Assembly (NCBI GenBank): GCA_030145195.1
Contig: JAQYVY010000030.1
Location: 1-45,723 of the forward strand
Source: Desulfuromonadales bacterium
GTDB taxonomy: Bacteria > Desulfobacterota > Desulfuromonadia > Desulfuromonadales > BM103
Length of the DNA stretch: 45,723 nt
Reading direction: 5' to 3'
Part shown: positions 24,667 to 32,982 of the stretch, piece after piece
Position numbering within the stretch: the stretch's first letter is position 1
Layout of the letters: each line of letters opens with the position of its first letter
Made by a program: the position numbers and the translations under genes
Notes under the pieces: model-generated
Databases searched by the model: none
What the model saw: the letters and a program-made list of their open reading frames with translations, nothing else
What the model was told of the DNA's origin: nothing

Positions 24667-25194
24667 ATGAAAGTTATGCGCACACTGTTGCTCTCTATAA
24701 TCGTCATCAGCTTGACCGCCTGTGCTGGGATTCGACCAGAGCCACCAGAAGTTCAACTTTCTGGACTGGAAATCACCGACCTTTCCTTGAGCCATGTCAA
24801 CTTCTTGGCCAGTCTCAAGCTGTTCAACCCGAACAGTGTCGGCCTTGACATAGAGGGCTTGAGATTCACCCTTCATCTGAATGATGTCCGCGTTGCCACT
24901 GGCCAAACCGCTCAAGCCTTCCATATCCCGGCGGAGGAATTTGGCGAGGCCGCCATCCGACTTTCCAGCAGCTTTCTCAACCTGCTACAACTTACGGGGA
25001 AATTACAGGGACAGTCAGAAATCGCTTTTCGGCTTGCCGGGGAAGTCAGGGTCGGTGGCCTTGGCATCCTTGGAGCAACCATTCCGATTGACCATGAGGG
25101 GCACCTGCCATTGACCGGAAGCCTGAACCGTCTTTCACCGAGTTCGTCACGACAATCCGACAACGGGCTACAGGAACAAATTCTGCGCCAGTAG
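24667..25194 (+). CDS. LEA14/WHy-domain lipoprotein
   Basis: 175 residues. Signal peptide with lipobox LTAC (Cys near residue 19). The mature part is a late-embryogenesis-abundant type 2 (WHy) beta-sandwich, with VQLSGLEITDLSLSHVNF and then the hallmark LKLFNPNSVGLDIEGL; it ends in a Ser-rich tail. Such lipoproteins are common in Geobacter-like bacteria and Pseudomonas and are linked to envelope stress or desiccation tolerance, without a proven mechanism. Ribosome-binding site CAGGAG. No Asp at +2, so Lol sorting to the outer membrane is expected. Confidence 0.88.
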   Translation: MKVMRTLLLSIIVISLTACAGIRPEPPEVQLSGLEITDLSLSHVNFLASLKLFNPNSVGLDIEGLRFTLHLNDVRVATGQTAQAFHIPAEEFGEAAIRLSSSFLNLLQLTGKLQGQSEIAFRLAGEVRVGGLGILGATIPIDHEGHLPLTGSLNRLSPSSSRQSDNGLQEQILRQ

Positions 25195-25248
25195 TCACGA
25201 CTTCGCACACAAATAGGGCAACCTTTCACAATAAAGAGGAAACACTGT

Positions 25249-25276
25249 TTTACTTTTTATGTTTTCAGGCTATACT
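25249..25276 (+). promoter_or_regulatory. Sigma-70 promoter of the hemerythrin gene
   Basis: TTTACT at 25249-25254 and TATACT at 25271-25276 with a 16-base spacer, 54 bases before the chosen start codon. Confidence 0.55.
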
Positions 25277-25330
25277 AAGGCAATCAGTAATTAAATAACT
25301 ATCCTGTTTTTGGATCAAAAGGGGGATAAC

Positions 25331-25735
25331 ATGCTGTTTGTCTGGGACGAGGAATGCAGTGTTGGTGTTAGCGAAATCGACCAGGACCACCAACTCTTGA
25401 TCAAGCTAATCAATGACCTCTATGAAGCAACACAGGACGGCTGCGGAGGTGCGGCCCTCCTTCCGATGTTTTCGGCGCTCAAAAACTATACTGAAACCCA
25501 TTTTGACAAAGAAGAACGCTACATGGTCGAATGCAACGCTCCCGACCAAGAGTTGCACTGCCTGGAACATCAGCAAATGAGGGACAAGCTGTCCGAGCTG
25601 GAGGAGAGACACCGCAAAGGCGAAGCGGCCATCTCACTTGAAACATCTATCGTTCTGCGCAACTGGCTAAAAACTCATATCCGTGTTATCGACCGGGCCA
25701 TGGCCCCGCACCTGCGCGCCAAAGGGATCAACTGA
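25331..25735 (+). CDS. Bacteriohemerythrin (di-iron O2-binding protein)
   Basis: 134 residues from the ATG at 25331, which has an AAAGGGGGAT site; the frame extends seven codons further without one. Di-iron ligands are visible in order: H20 (IDQDHQLL), H57 and E61 (TETHFDKEE), H76 and H80 (LHCLEHQQM), then the C-terminal His and Asp in LKTHIRVIDRAM. Single-domain cytoplasmic hemerythrins bind O2 in a four-helix bundle and are frequent in microaerophilic and anaerobic proteobacteria as O2 sensors, stores or scavengers. It is monocistronic between its own promoter and a very strong terminator. Confidence 0.93.
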   Translation: MLFVWDEECSVGVSEIDQDHQLLIKLINDLYEATQDGCGGAALLPMFSALKNYTETHFDKEERYMVECNAPDQELHCLEHQQMRDKLSELEERHRKGEAAISLETSIVLRNWLKTHIRVIDRAMAPHLRAKGIN

Positions 25736-25764
25736 CATTCGATTGCAACCAAGGCATCGCACAA

Positions 25765-25804
25765 ACAAACTGGGGGCGCTTCCAAAGAAGCGCCCCCAGT
25801 TTGT
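25765..25804. terminator. Bidirectional terminator, hemerythrin / NifU-like
   Basis: An 18-bp perfect inverted repeat, from ACAAACTGGGGGCGCTTC to its complement, with a 4-base loop lies between two convergent genes. Both strands have short T-rich flanks. Confidence 0.88.
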
Positions 25805-25831
25805 CTTAAACACCAATCCAGAATAATGCTG

Positions 25832-26056
25832 TTACTGAACCTGGACGACTTCCTTGACTTCAGGCAGCTTCTCTTTGAGGGTTCTTTCGATGCCCATCTT
25901 CAATGTCATAGTCGACATCGGGCAACTGCCGCAGGCGCCGGTCAGCCTAACACTGACAATACCGTCATCCGACACGTCGACCAACTCGACATCGCCACCA
26001 TCCGCCTGCAGCGCAGGACGGATCAACTCGAGTACTTCTTGAACTTGCTGTTTCAT
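25832..26056 (-). CDS. NifU-like C-terminal-domain Fe-S scaffold protein
   Basis: 74 residues (75 if the adjacent GTG at 26059 is used). It is the stand-alone NifU C-terminal domain (Nfu): [21 protein letters not shown], then the cluster-binding [18 protein letters not shown] with its CxxC pair. It carries a labile [4Fe-4S] cluster for delivery to apo-proteins in the cytoplasm. A GGAGG site lies upstream. It is the last gene of a minus-strand group that begins with the rhodanese at 28547, with an 83-base gap after the MidA-like gene. Confidence 0.93.
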   Translation of the reverse strand: MKQQVQEVLELIRPALQADGGDVELVDVSDDGIVSVRLTGACGSCPMSTMTLKMGIERTLKEKLPEVKEVVQVQ

Positions 26057-26142
26057 CACTTTATTCCTCCTCTGTTTTGTGTTTCCACCCTACAGCCTGC
26101 CGCCAGAAAGAGCAAAAGGTGGTCAGACCAAGTCATTTTCGA

Positions 26143-27312
26143 TCAGGACATGCCGCCGGGAATATCCTTAATTTCGCGAGCACAGAGCAGACCTGGAGCC
26201 GCAACCCCCTTACTCTGCACCAACACTTTAAAAGTTTCACCCATTCCCTGCTCCGGCATGATCAGGTTTTTCAAAGTCAAACGCAGCGCCCGGGCCTCCT
26301 TCTCATCGGTCGCGGCAGCCTCCAGGAGTAGCAACTCTTCGAAAAAGCCAAGGCCCAGGAGGAAACGATACTGTTCACCGAACCAGAGTGTTTCCAAACC
26401 GACTTCGGCACCAGCCAGCTGCAACGCCGTAAAATCGACATGTGCGGTGATATCTTTTGCGCCGACTTGAAGATAAGGGTTGTCATCAGCCTGATGACGT
26501 TGATAGCACATCAAGGTCCCCATACGGCGGTAGGGCGCATATAACTCTTGAGTCGGGTACCCATAATCGATAGTAATGGCAAAACCGCGCTCAATTCGCG
26601 AACCAACCTGACGCATCCAGTCGGGGGCGACTAAATTAGCTTCAGCCCGGTTGCCCTCAATAGGACCGTTACCAAGCCATGAGAAATAGGCCGACAGCTG
26701 TTTGTCCACAGGTTGGCGCAACTCCTCAATAAAGTCTCCGCCGCTGCTGGCAACAAAAACCTCCTGCAACACCCCCGCGTGTTTCTCCAACACATGCACC
26801 GGAAAAGCATCAACGAGTTCATTAGAGAGGAAGCACCCGGAAACAATCCTCCAGTCGTCTTCGTTGCTCCAGAGAACTCGCGCACTGTGCTGATCCAGCA
26901 GACAAGCCTGCCGCTGCTGGTTGTCCGGGCTAACCTCAACCAGAGTGTAAACGGTTCGGGCATAAAGCTCGGGGAACTCATCGGCCAGGGCATCGAGGAT
27001 ATCCAGCGACAGATGGCCCTCTCCGGCACCCTGCTCGACAATCATAAACTCTTGATCGGCAAGCAGTTCCGCCATCTGCGCCAATTGCCGGGCAACCAGA
27101 CGGCCAAAAAGATTGTTGACACTGCTGGAGGTAAAGAAATCTCCACCCTTGCCGATCCGGTCGCGAGCTGCCATGTAATAACCGAATTCCGGATGGTAGA
27201 GAGCTTGGGCCATGAACTCGGAAAAATCGAGACCACCAGACTTCTCGATCTGTTGCCGGAGGAAATCAGCCAGCGGAGAGTCATTCGTTCCAGAAGAGTT
27301 TTGCTGAGTCAT
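26143..27312 (-). CDS. MidA/NDUFAF7-like SAM-dependent methyltransferase
   Basis: 389 residues, whole-length match to the PF02636 family. N-terminal SEFMAQALYHPEFGYYMAARDRIGKGGDFFTSS, SAM-binding VEQGAGEGHLS (about residues 91-101), SNELVDAFPVH and the GFAITIDYGY loop. The eukaryotic relative NDUFAF7 methylates an Arg of complex I subunit NDUFS2. Bacterial targets are not established, but protein arginine methylation linked to NADH dehydrogenase is the best guess. No strong ribosome-binding site precedes the ATG. Confidence 0.88.
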   Translation of the reverse strand: MTQQNSSGTNDSPLADFLRQQIEKSGGLDFSEFMAQALYHPEFGYYMAARDRIGKGGDFFTSSSVNNLFGRLVARQLAQMAELLADQEFMIVEQGAGEGHLSLDILDALADEFPELYARTVYTLVEVSPDNQQRQACLLDQHSARVLWSNEDDWRIVSGCFLSNELVDAFPVHVLEKHAGVLQEVFVASSGGDFIEELRQPVDKQLSAYFSWLGNGPIEGNRAEANLVAPDWMRQVGSRIERGFAITIDYGYPTQELYAPYRRMGTLMCYQRHQADDNPYLQVGAKDITAHVDFTALQLAGAEVGLETLWFGEQYRFLLGLGFFEELLLLEAAATDEKEARALRLTLKNLIMPEQGMGETFKVLVQSKGVAAPGLLCAREIKDIPGGMS

Positions 27313-27408
27313 ATGTCAACCAATTACGATAGATTTAGCGTCAAATTAGGGCAAAATGAAGGGTGCACTTTAGCGCAGAAGAGAGGGGAGCACAAGCCAG
27401 ATTGATTA

Positions 27409-28131
27409 TCAGAGAGAGAGAAAAACGGCAGGATCGTTCGTAAACAAACCATCAACACCAGACCGCAAAAGCGCCCTGGCATCGACTGGGTTATCAACGG
27501 TCCAGACGTAAACCGGTAACCCGAGTGTCTTACAGGCATGAATCAGCGGACGACTGACGTGATCAGCACGCGGGTGAAAAGCCGTGGCGGCCAACGTTTC
27601 AGCGAACTTCAAGGTCCGATAGCGGTTGCCACTCTCATAAAGAACCGCCAGGGGAAGTTCAGGTTGGGACGTTCGCAATTGACGCAATGATTCCAGATTG
27701 AAAGATGAAAGCACAGCTTCTGCGGCAGGATAGTCGTCTAACATTTCAATCACCGCCATTCCGGCCGCAACATCCTTAATTTCGAGATTAAGCCGCAATT
27801 GCCCGCCGAAAGCACGCAGTACAGACTCCAGAGTCGGAATGCGCTCACAGGCAAAATCCACATCAAACCAACGACCAGCATCAAGCCGTTGCAGTTGACG
27901 CAAAGTCAGGGCTGAGACCGGACCGCAGCCATCAGTCGTTCGCTCCAGAGTGTCGTCATGAAGCACCACCGGAATGCCATCACGAGAAAGGTGGATATCA
28001 AGCTCCAACCCATCAGCGCCATCCGCAAGTGCATGCGAGAAGGCAGCCAAAGTGTTTTCTGGTGCCTTGGCAGAAGCCCCCCGATGAGCCCAGATAAAAG
28101 GTCTATTCATAGCATCTACGCCCTCGCTCAT
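27409..28131 (-). CDS. Glycerophosphodiester phosphodiesterase
   Basis: 240 residues of a GDPD-family TIM barrel. The catalytic residues are visible in WAHRGASAKAPENTLAAF, GLELDIHLSRDGIPVVLHDD (metal-binding Glu/Asp and catalytic His) and LNLEIKD. It splits glycerophosphodiesters to glycerol-3-phosphate and an alcohol. No signal peptide, so it is the cytoplasmic UgpQ-like form. The start is uncertain: the ATG at 28131 has GGTGAGG close upstream, while an internal ATG at 28110, nearer the family N-terminus, has GAGGG. It begins 14 bases after the rhodanese stop. Confidence 0.92.
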   Translation of the reverse strand: MSEGVDAMNRPFIWAHRGASAKAPENTLAAFSHALADGADGLELDIHLSRDGIPVVLHDDTLERTTDGCGPVSALTLRQLQRLDAGRWFDVDFACERIPTLESVLRAFGGQLRLNLEIKDVAAGMAVIEMLDDYPAAEAVLSSFNLESLRQLRTSQPELPLAVLYESGNRYRTLKFAETLAATAFHPRADHVSRPLIHACKTLGLPVYVWTVDNPVDARALLRSGVDGLFTNDPAVFLSL

Positions 28132-28145
28132 CACGCCTCACCGAC

Positions 28146-28547
28146 CTAAGGGCCCCCCTGCAGAATCGGATAGCCTTTCTGCGCCCAGGAATAGATACCG
28201 CCAGACAAGTTGTAAACCTCAGGGTAGCCATTCCGCACCAGGTAATTGGTCACTTGAGCGCTGCGCGACCCGACTGCACAGTATACCAAAATCGGGCGAT
28301 CGCGTGGGATTTCAGCAATGCGACGAGTTAATTGGCCAATAGGAATCAATCGTGAATCATCCAAACGAACCTGACGATATTCATCGAACGTGCGAACATC
28401 AAGAAGAAACAGGTTCTCACGTTGGCTAATTAAGGAGAAGGCTTCCTGCGGAGCCAGATTCGCGCCAGTTCCTGCTACGGCAAGAACCGGAGCCGAGATC
28501 ATCACCAACAACAGAAGCCACAGCAGTCTAAGACGTTTCATTTTCAC
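28146..28547 (-). CDS. Periplasmic rhodanese-domain protein
   Basis: 133 residues: signal peptide MKMKRLRLLWLLLLVMISAP and on to AVAG, then a single rhodanese domain. Visible motifs are LLDVRTFDEYRQ, the active-site loop VYCAVGSRSAQV with catalytic Cys, and NLSGGIYSWAQKGYPI. It would transfer sulfane sulphur or act on thiols in the periplasm (PspE-like). GAGGTG site before the ATG. First gene of a minus-strand group with GlpQ-like, MidA-like and NifU-like genes. Confidence 0.92.
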   Translation of the reverse strand: MKMKRLRLLWLLLLVMISAPVLAVAGTGANLAPQEAFSLISQRENLFLLDVRTFDEYRQVRLDDSRLIPIGQLTRRIAEIPRDRPILVYCAVGSRSAQVTNYLVRNGYPEVYNLSGGIYSWAQKGYPILQGGP

Positions 28548-28693
28548 CTCTGAAAACCTGAAAAGATAAAAGAATCACTCCCCCATTGTATTCAAAAAAC
28601 AATATACACGCTACCCTAAAATCATTTGTCTTTCCCCATGAAAAATGTCATCATATCTGGCGCTTAATCACAGCTCGCTGAAGGAGAATCAAC

Positions 28694-29647
28694 ATGGAAC
28701 GAAATCTTGCGCTGGAGCTGGTGAGGGTCACCGAAGCTGCCGCCCTGTCATGCGGACGATGGGTAGGTAAAGGGGACAAAATAGCAGCCGACAACGCTGC
28801 GACCGAAGCCATGCGCCGCGCCCTTGATTCGATGGACATCAGCGGCACCGTAGTCATTGGCGAAGGTGAGATGGATAAAGCACCGATGCTTTATATTGGT
28901 GAAAAGCTTGGCCGCGGCAAAGGACCGAAAGTTGACATTGCCGTCGACCCCCTCGAAGGCACCAACAGCTGCTCCAAGGGTCTCAGCGGTTCGATTGCAA
29001 CCATTGCCCTGGCACCAAAGGGCGGATTTTTGCACGCTCCAGACATGTACATGGAAAAGATTGCGGTCGGCCCGGCAGCCAAGGGCATAATCGACATCAA
29101 CGCCTCTCCAACAGAGAATCTTCAACGCATTGCCGATGCTAAAAACTGTTACGTTGAGGACCTCACTGCCGTCATTCTTGATCGCCCCCGTCACGATAAA
29201 ATTGTTGCCGAAATCCGCAAAGCCGGTGCCCGCATTCACCTGATCACCGATGGAGACGTTGCCCCGGCAATTGCTGCTGCAGTGGAAGGTAGCGGCGTCG
29301 ACTTATTGCTAGGTATCGGCGGTGCGCCAGAAGGTGTTCTGGCAGCGGCAGCCCTGAAATGCATGGGTGGGGATATGCAATGCCGGTTGGTCTTCATGAA
29401 CAACGAAGAACGAGATCGGGCCCAAAGCATGGGAATTGATAACTTTGAAAAAGTCTACGAGTGTGATGAGATGGCCAACGGCGACGTCGTCTTTGCCGCG
29501 ACCGGCGTCACCAACGGTGATTTGTTGCGCGGTGCCCGCTACTATTCAGGCGGCGCGGAAACGCACTCTATCGTCATGCGCTCAAAGACCCGAACCATTC
29601 GCTTCATCGAAGCCAGACACACCTTTGATTTTAAGCCGACGTACTAA
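28694..29647 (+). CDS. glpX: Class II fructose-1,6-bisphosphatase GlpX
   Basis: 317 residues, the usual GlpX length. Metal and substrate motifs seen: NAATEAMRRAL, VVIGEGEMDKAPML and VDPLEGTNSCSKG, with GIGGAPEGVLAAAALKCMGG toward the C-terminal half. It dephosphorylates fructose-1,6-bisphosphate in gluconeogenesis, needed by an organism growing on acetate. AAGGAG ribosome-binding site. It is divergent from the rhodanese gene across 146 bases in which no clear promoter stands out. Confidence 0.96.
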   Translation: MERNLALELVRVTEAAALSCGRWVGKGDKIAADNAATEAMRRALDSMDISGTVVIGEGEMDKAPMLYIGEKLGRGKGPKVDIAVDPLEGTNSCSKGLSGSIATIALAPKGGFLHAPDMYMEKIAVGPAAKGIIDINASPTENLQRIADAKNCYVEDLTAVILDRPRHDKIVAEIRKAGARIHLITDGDVAPAIAAAVEGSGVDLLLGIGGAPEGVLAAAALKCMGGDMQCRLVFMNNEERDRAQSMGIDNFEKVYECDEMANGDVVFAATGVTNGDLLRGARYYSGGAETHSIVMRSKTRTIRFIEARHTFDFKPTY

Positions 29648-29672
29648 GTAAATCGAACCAGCATCTTGGGGC

Positions 29673-29701
29673 TTGTCATGCCTTTGACATGTTGGTAGTA
29701 T
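29673..29701 (+). promoter_or_regulatory. Promoter of the cytidylate-kinase/BON gene
   Basis: TTGTCA at 29673-29678 and TAGTAT at 29696-29701 with a 17-base spacer. The -35 region lies in the inverted repeat TGTCA...TGACA (29674-29678 / 29685-29689). Confidence 0.5.
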
Positions 29702-29737
29702 TACGTCAGTTTTTAATGCAGACAGCAAGGATGACTC

Positions 29738-30565
29738 ATGGCAATTATTACGATTTCCCGAGAAATGGGCAGTGGCGGCATTCCGATCGCCCACATGGCA
29801 GCTGAGAAATTAGGGTACACTCTGATTGACGGCGAAGCAATCATGCAGGCAGCATCAGATTACGGGTTGTCGCCTGAGGCAATGGAGCAAGCTGACGAAA
29901 AACCGCCCCATTTCGTCGACAAGCTCGACACCCAACAGGCACTTGATCTGCATTTGATCGAACTGATCATTCTTGAAGCAGCGCTCAAGGGCAACGTCAT
30001 CATCTACGGCCGAGGTGGCCAGGATCTACTCAAAGACATCGGCAGTGTTTTACGCACCCGTATCATTGCTCCCTTTGAAGATCGCGTTGAGCGTTGGTCC
30101 GAGCGTGAGTGGCTGGATCCTGATCGAGCCCGTTATCTGGTCAGGAAAAGCGATCAACAACGCGCTGGTTTTATCATGTACTATTTTGATCGCGACTGGA
30201 ACGACAGCCTGAATTACGATCTGGTGATCAACACTCAAAGGCTTTCAGAAGAAATGGCCGTTCAGCTGATCTGTAACGGTGTCAAGGATCAAAACCTAGA
30301 AGAGATTAAAGCGAGCGGCAAAGCGACCCTCGCCGACCTGATCCTGCGCAAGCGCATTGAGATCGCCTTCCTTTCCTCGAAGGATGTTGACCCCTACCTA
30401 CTGGAAATTGAGGTCAAAGACTCGGTCGTCACCCTCTCGGGTCAAGTCCACTCGGCTATGGAAAAAACGGCTACCGAAAAAATGGCTCGCACCATTGAGG
30501 GTATCAGCGACATGGTAAGTTCAGTCAAAGTCGTCGAATACCGTACCAACCCGGTGGAGCATTAA
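29738..30565 (+). CDS. Cytidylate-kinase-like protein fused to a BON domain
   Basis: 275 residues. Residues 1-190 match the cytidylate-kinase-like family (PF13189): ITISREMGSGGIPIAHMAAE forms the phosphate loop, but with GSGG where canonical kinases have GxGKS. YGRGGQDLL and an LVRKSDQQRAGF lid helix follow. Residues about 200-272 form a BON domain (IEVKDSVVTLSGQVHSAMEK, ISDMVSSVKVVEY). BON domains are usually periplasmic or membrane-associated; here there is no signal peptide, so the fusion is cytoplasmic. It may sense a nucleotide or bind phospholipid/protein through BON. Activity as a true CMP kinase is doubtful. Own promoter and terminator. Confidence 0.85.
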   Translation: MAIITISREMGSGGIPIAHMAAEKLGYTLIDGEAIMQAASDYGLSPEAMEQADEKPPHFVDKLDTQQALDLHLIELIILEAALKGNVIIYGRGGQDLLKDIGSVLRTRIIAPFEDRVERWSEREWLDPDRARYLVRKSDQQRAGFIMYYFDRDWNDSLNYDLVINTQRLSEEMAVQLICNGVKDQNLEEIKASGKATLADLILRKRIEIAFLSSKDVDPYLLEIEVKDSVVTLSGQVHSAMEKTATEKMARTIEGISDMVSSVKVVEYRTNPVEH

Positions 30566-30583
30566 CTTTTCAATAACATACTG

Positions 30584-30623
30584 AACCAAGAAGCCGACCG
30601 CGTGGTCGGCTTCTTGGTTTTTT
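30584..30623 (+). terminator. Intrinsic terminator after kinase-BON gene
   Basis: AACCAAGAAGCCGACC pairs perfectly with GGTCGGCTTCTTGGTT around GCGT, and a T-run follows. The following 30624-30984 carries no credible gene or RNA I can name. Confidence 0.93.
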
Positions 30624-30874
30624 GGTTCAACACTCCACCTCTTGATTACGGACCCCTTTGGGGGACAACATCCCAATCAAAAGCAACGATCCTATTGCCA
30701 GGACAATTAAGGGCCGAGAACAAAAAGACAACACAACAGTCAGGGAAAGCCAATAGCGTTGCAAGGCATGATACTTTAATCTTTACAGCCTTTATTCTTG
30801 TCCGCTTTACCTTAAGGTCTTACGTTCGCCTTTTAGTGGGTCATAGAGCTGCTGTTTTTCACACTGTCACAGGC

Positions 30875-30904
30875 TTGTTCCGTAACGAATCTCTATGCTA
30901 GGAT
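30875..30904 (+). promoter_or_regulatory. Possible promoter of yebC
   Basis: TTGTTC (30875-30880) and TAGGAT (30899-30904) with an 18-base spacer, 80 bases before the start codon. Moderate match only. Confidence 0.4.
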
Positions 30905-30984
30905 AAGCTGCTTTTTCACAAAAACGCTTAACACTCCAAGCTGCTCTCAGCTTTGGGGAAAAGTCATTTTTAAGGAGTCGAGAC

Positions 30985-31728
30985 ATGGCCGGACATAGTA
31001 AATGGGCCAACATCAAGCATCGCAAAGGTGCCCAGGATGCCAAGCGCGGCAAAGTTTTCACCAAGGTCATCAAGGAACTGACCGTTGCCGCCAGAATCGG
31101 TGGGGGGGACCCTGATTGCAACCCCCGACTGCGAACAGCCATAGACAAAGCCAAACAATGCAACATGCCGAAAGACAACGTGGATCGAGCCATAAAGAAA
31201 GGCTCTGGCGATCTGGACGGGGTCTGTTACGAAGAGGGTCTCTTTGAAGGCTATGGCCCTGGCGGGGTTGCTCTAATCGTCGAGTTTCTGACCGACAATC
31301 GCACTCGTACCGTAGCTGACGTGCGCTACATTTTTAGTAGACTTGGCGGCAATCTCGGGGTCAGTGGTTCTGTTGCCTTTCTCTTTGACCGCAAAGGTCT
31401 GATCTCATTTTCAGCAGAAAACGATTTCGACCAAATTTTCGAAATTGCCCTGGAAGCAGGGGCCGAAGATGTCAAAGATGAGGGTGATGTCTACGAAATC
31501 ATCACTGACCCAGCTGATTTTATTGAAGTCCGAGAGGCGATGGCGGCAGCTGGCTTGCAATGGGAAACAGCTGAAACGTGTATGATCCCACAGACCCAGG
31601 TACAGCTCGAAGGCAAACAGGTCGAAACCATGCTGAAATTAATGGACGCCCTAGAAGACAATGATGATGTCCAGAACGTTTACGCCAATTTCGACATCAG
31701 CGAAGAAGAACTGGCAAAAATCATGTAA
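30985..31728 (+). CDS. yebC: YebC/PmpR family protein (TACO1-like)
   Basis: 247 residues, complete YebC: the [21 protein letters not shown]-terminus, [17 protein letters not shown] and YEGYGPGG-like [16 protein letters not shown], with three domains in the usual order. YebC-family proteins act as transcription regulators in some bacteria and help ribosomes through proline-rich stretches in others. AAGGAG site. It leads the yebC-ruvC-ruvA-ruvB block common in many bacteria. Confidence 0.96.
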   Translation: MAGHSKWANIKHRKGAQDAKRGKVFTKVIKELTVAARIGGGDPDCNPRLRTAIDKAKQCNMPKDNVDRAIKKGSGDLDGVCYEEGLFEGYGPGGVALIVEFLTDNRTRTVADVRYIFSRLGGNLGVSGSVAFLFDRKGLISFSAENDFDQIFEIALEAGAEDVKDEGDVYEIITDPADFIEVREAMAAAGLQWETAETCMIPQTQVQLEGKQVETMLKLMDALEDNDDVQNVYANFDISEEELAKIM

Positions 31729-31774
31729 ACAAGGGTACGCGGTACTGGGAACGAGGCACGAGGTCGTTGTGTTT

Positions 31775-31798
31775 GCGTCCCGCGTCCCGCGTCCCGCG
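31775..31798. repeat. Inverted-orientation heptad repeat (GCGTCCC x3) before ruvC
   Basis: Three full copies of GCGTCCC plus GCG, the reverse complement of the array at 20009-20042. It ends 11 bases before the ruvC ATG, occupying the place where its ribosome-binding site should be. Upstream bases 31750-31768 also carry a short direct repeat (CGAGG/CACGAGG). Confidence 0.88.
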
Positions 31799-31808
31799 AG
31801 CCTTTTCT

Positions 31809-32300
31809 ATGAGAATTCTTGGGATCGACCCCGGCACCGGGATAACTGGTTACGGCATCATAGATATTGAGGGCAATCGCCTGCGCCACGTTGACAACGG
31901 CATTGTCAGAACCCGCAGTAGCGATGCTCTACCCCTGCGACTAAAAGCGATTTACGATGGCTTGAGTGCCATCCTCACCGAATTCTCACCGCAGGAGGTC
32001 GCAGTCGAGCAGGTTTTCTTGGCCAAAAACCCTCGGGCAGCGCTGACCTTGGGTCATGCCCGCGGCACCGCGGTCCTGGCAGCAGTCAATCTCGGCATAT
32101 CCGTTCACGAATACTCAGCACTTCAGGTCAAGAGCGCCGTAGTCGGCTACGGACACGCTAGCAAGCAGCAGGTTCAGCAGATGGTCAAAGCCTTGCTCAA
32201 TTTACCTGAAGTCGCCCAGGAAGATGCCGCCGACGCGCTGGCCGTTGCGATCTGTCACGCGCACAGCCGCCCACTGAAGCAGGCGATCGCCAGAGGTTAA
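31809..32300 (+). CDS. ruvC: Holliday junction endonuclease RuvC
   Basis: 163 residues from the ATG at 31809. The longer frame from 31767 only reads the repeat. Acidic active-site residues: first Asp in [13 protein letters not shown], Glu in VAVEQVF, and the terminal cluster [15 protein letters not shown]. It cuts four-way junctions delivered by RuvAB. It has no recognisable Shine-Dalgarno; a heptad repeat lies directly upstream, so translation may rely on re-initiation from yebC or be weak. Confidence 0.95.
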   Translation: MRILGIDPGTGITGYGIIDIEGNRLRHVDNGIVRTRSSDALPLRLKAIYDGLSAILTEFSPQEVAVEQVFLAKNPRAALTLGHARGTAVLAAVNLGISVHEYSALQVKSAVVGYGHASKQQVQQMVKALLNLPEVAQEDAADALAVAICHAHSRPLKQAIARG

Positions 32301-32366
32301 CATGCTCATCCGGCACTCAGCATTCAGCACTCAACATCCAACAGCCAAAACCCCGGGTGGTTCTAT
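32301..32366. repeat. CGGCACTCAGCA-type short repeat between ruvC and ruvA
   Basis: CGGCACTCAGCATTCAGCAC and further CTCAACATCC contain a decanucleotide-like CAGCAYTCA repeated unit. CGGCACTCAGCA recurs exactly at 20984-20995 next to xerC, in both places preceded by GCTCATC. Confidence 0.6.
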
Positions 32367-32963
32367 ATGATTGCCCTGCTTCGCGGAAAACTGGCCTACA
32401 AGTCAATCGATCATGTCATCATAGACGTTGGCGGCGTTGGCTACCGACTCTTCATCCCCCTCTCAAGCTTCTACTCGCTGCCAGAGACAGGTGAGGTCAG
32501 TCTCTTCACCCACACCCATGTGCGTGAAGACACGCTGTCTCTTTACGGCTTCCAAACAGTTGAGGAAAAAGATCTGTTTGTTACCCTCATCAGCATATCC
32601 GGCATCGGACCTAAACTGGCAGTCAACATCCTTTCACACAGTTCAGCCCATGATTTAAAGACCGCAATTGCCACCGGCGACATCAAGAGTCTCTCCAGTT
32701 TACCTGGAATCGGCAAGAAAACTGCCGAGCGCCTGGTACTGGAACTGAAAGACAAAGTCGGGCCGGTTAAAGGCGAAGACCCCCTCGGAGACGGCAGCGC
32801 AAGATTTCCAGCCAGAGAGATGATCGCAGATGTTGTTTCTGCCCTGGTCAACCTCGGCTACAAAGAAAATCAAGCTAGGAAGGTTCTGGAAAACATGGAG
32901 CTTTCACCTGAGCTGTCAATGGAACAGGTCCTCAAAGGGGCACTGAAAGTGCTAATCCGCTAA
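32367..32963 (+). CDS. ruvA: Holliday junction helicase subunit RuvA
   Basis: 198 residues. N-terminal OB-fold ([20 protein letters not shown]), the helix-hairpin-helix motifs [15 protein letters not shown] and [21 protein letters not shown], and the C-terminal RuvB-contacting domain ([17 protein letters not shown]). It holds the junction open for RuvB. GGGTGG site before the ATG. Confidence 0.97.
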   Translation: MIALLRGKLAYKSIDHVIIDVGGVGYRLFIPLSSFYSLPETGEVSLFTHTHVREDTLSLYGFQTVEEKDLFVTLISISGIGPKLAVNILSHSSAHDLKTAIATGDIKSLSSLPGIGKKTAERLVLELKDKVGPVKGEDPLGDGSARFPAREMIADVVSALVNLGYKENQARKVLENMELSPELSMEQVLKGALKVLIR

Positions 32964-32982
32964 CTATTATCAACGGCTTATT

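Noticed and set aside
30602-30901. 99-codon open frame after the kinase-BON gene
   Set aside because: It starts inside the terminator stem, has no ribosome-binding site, and its predicted protein has no domain or composition expected of a real gene.
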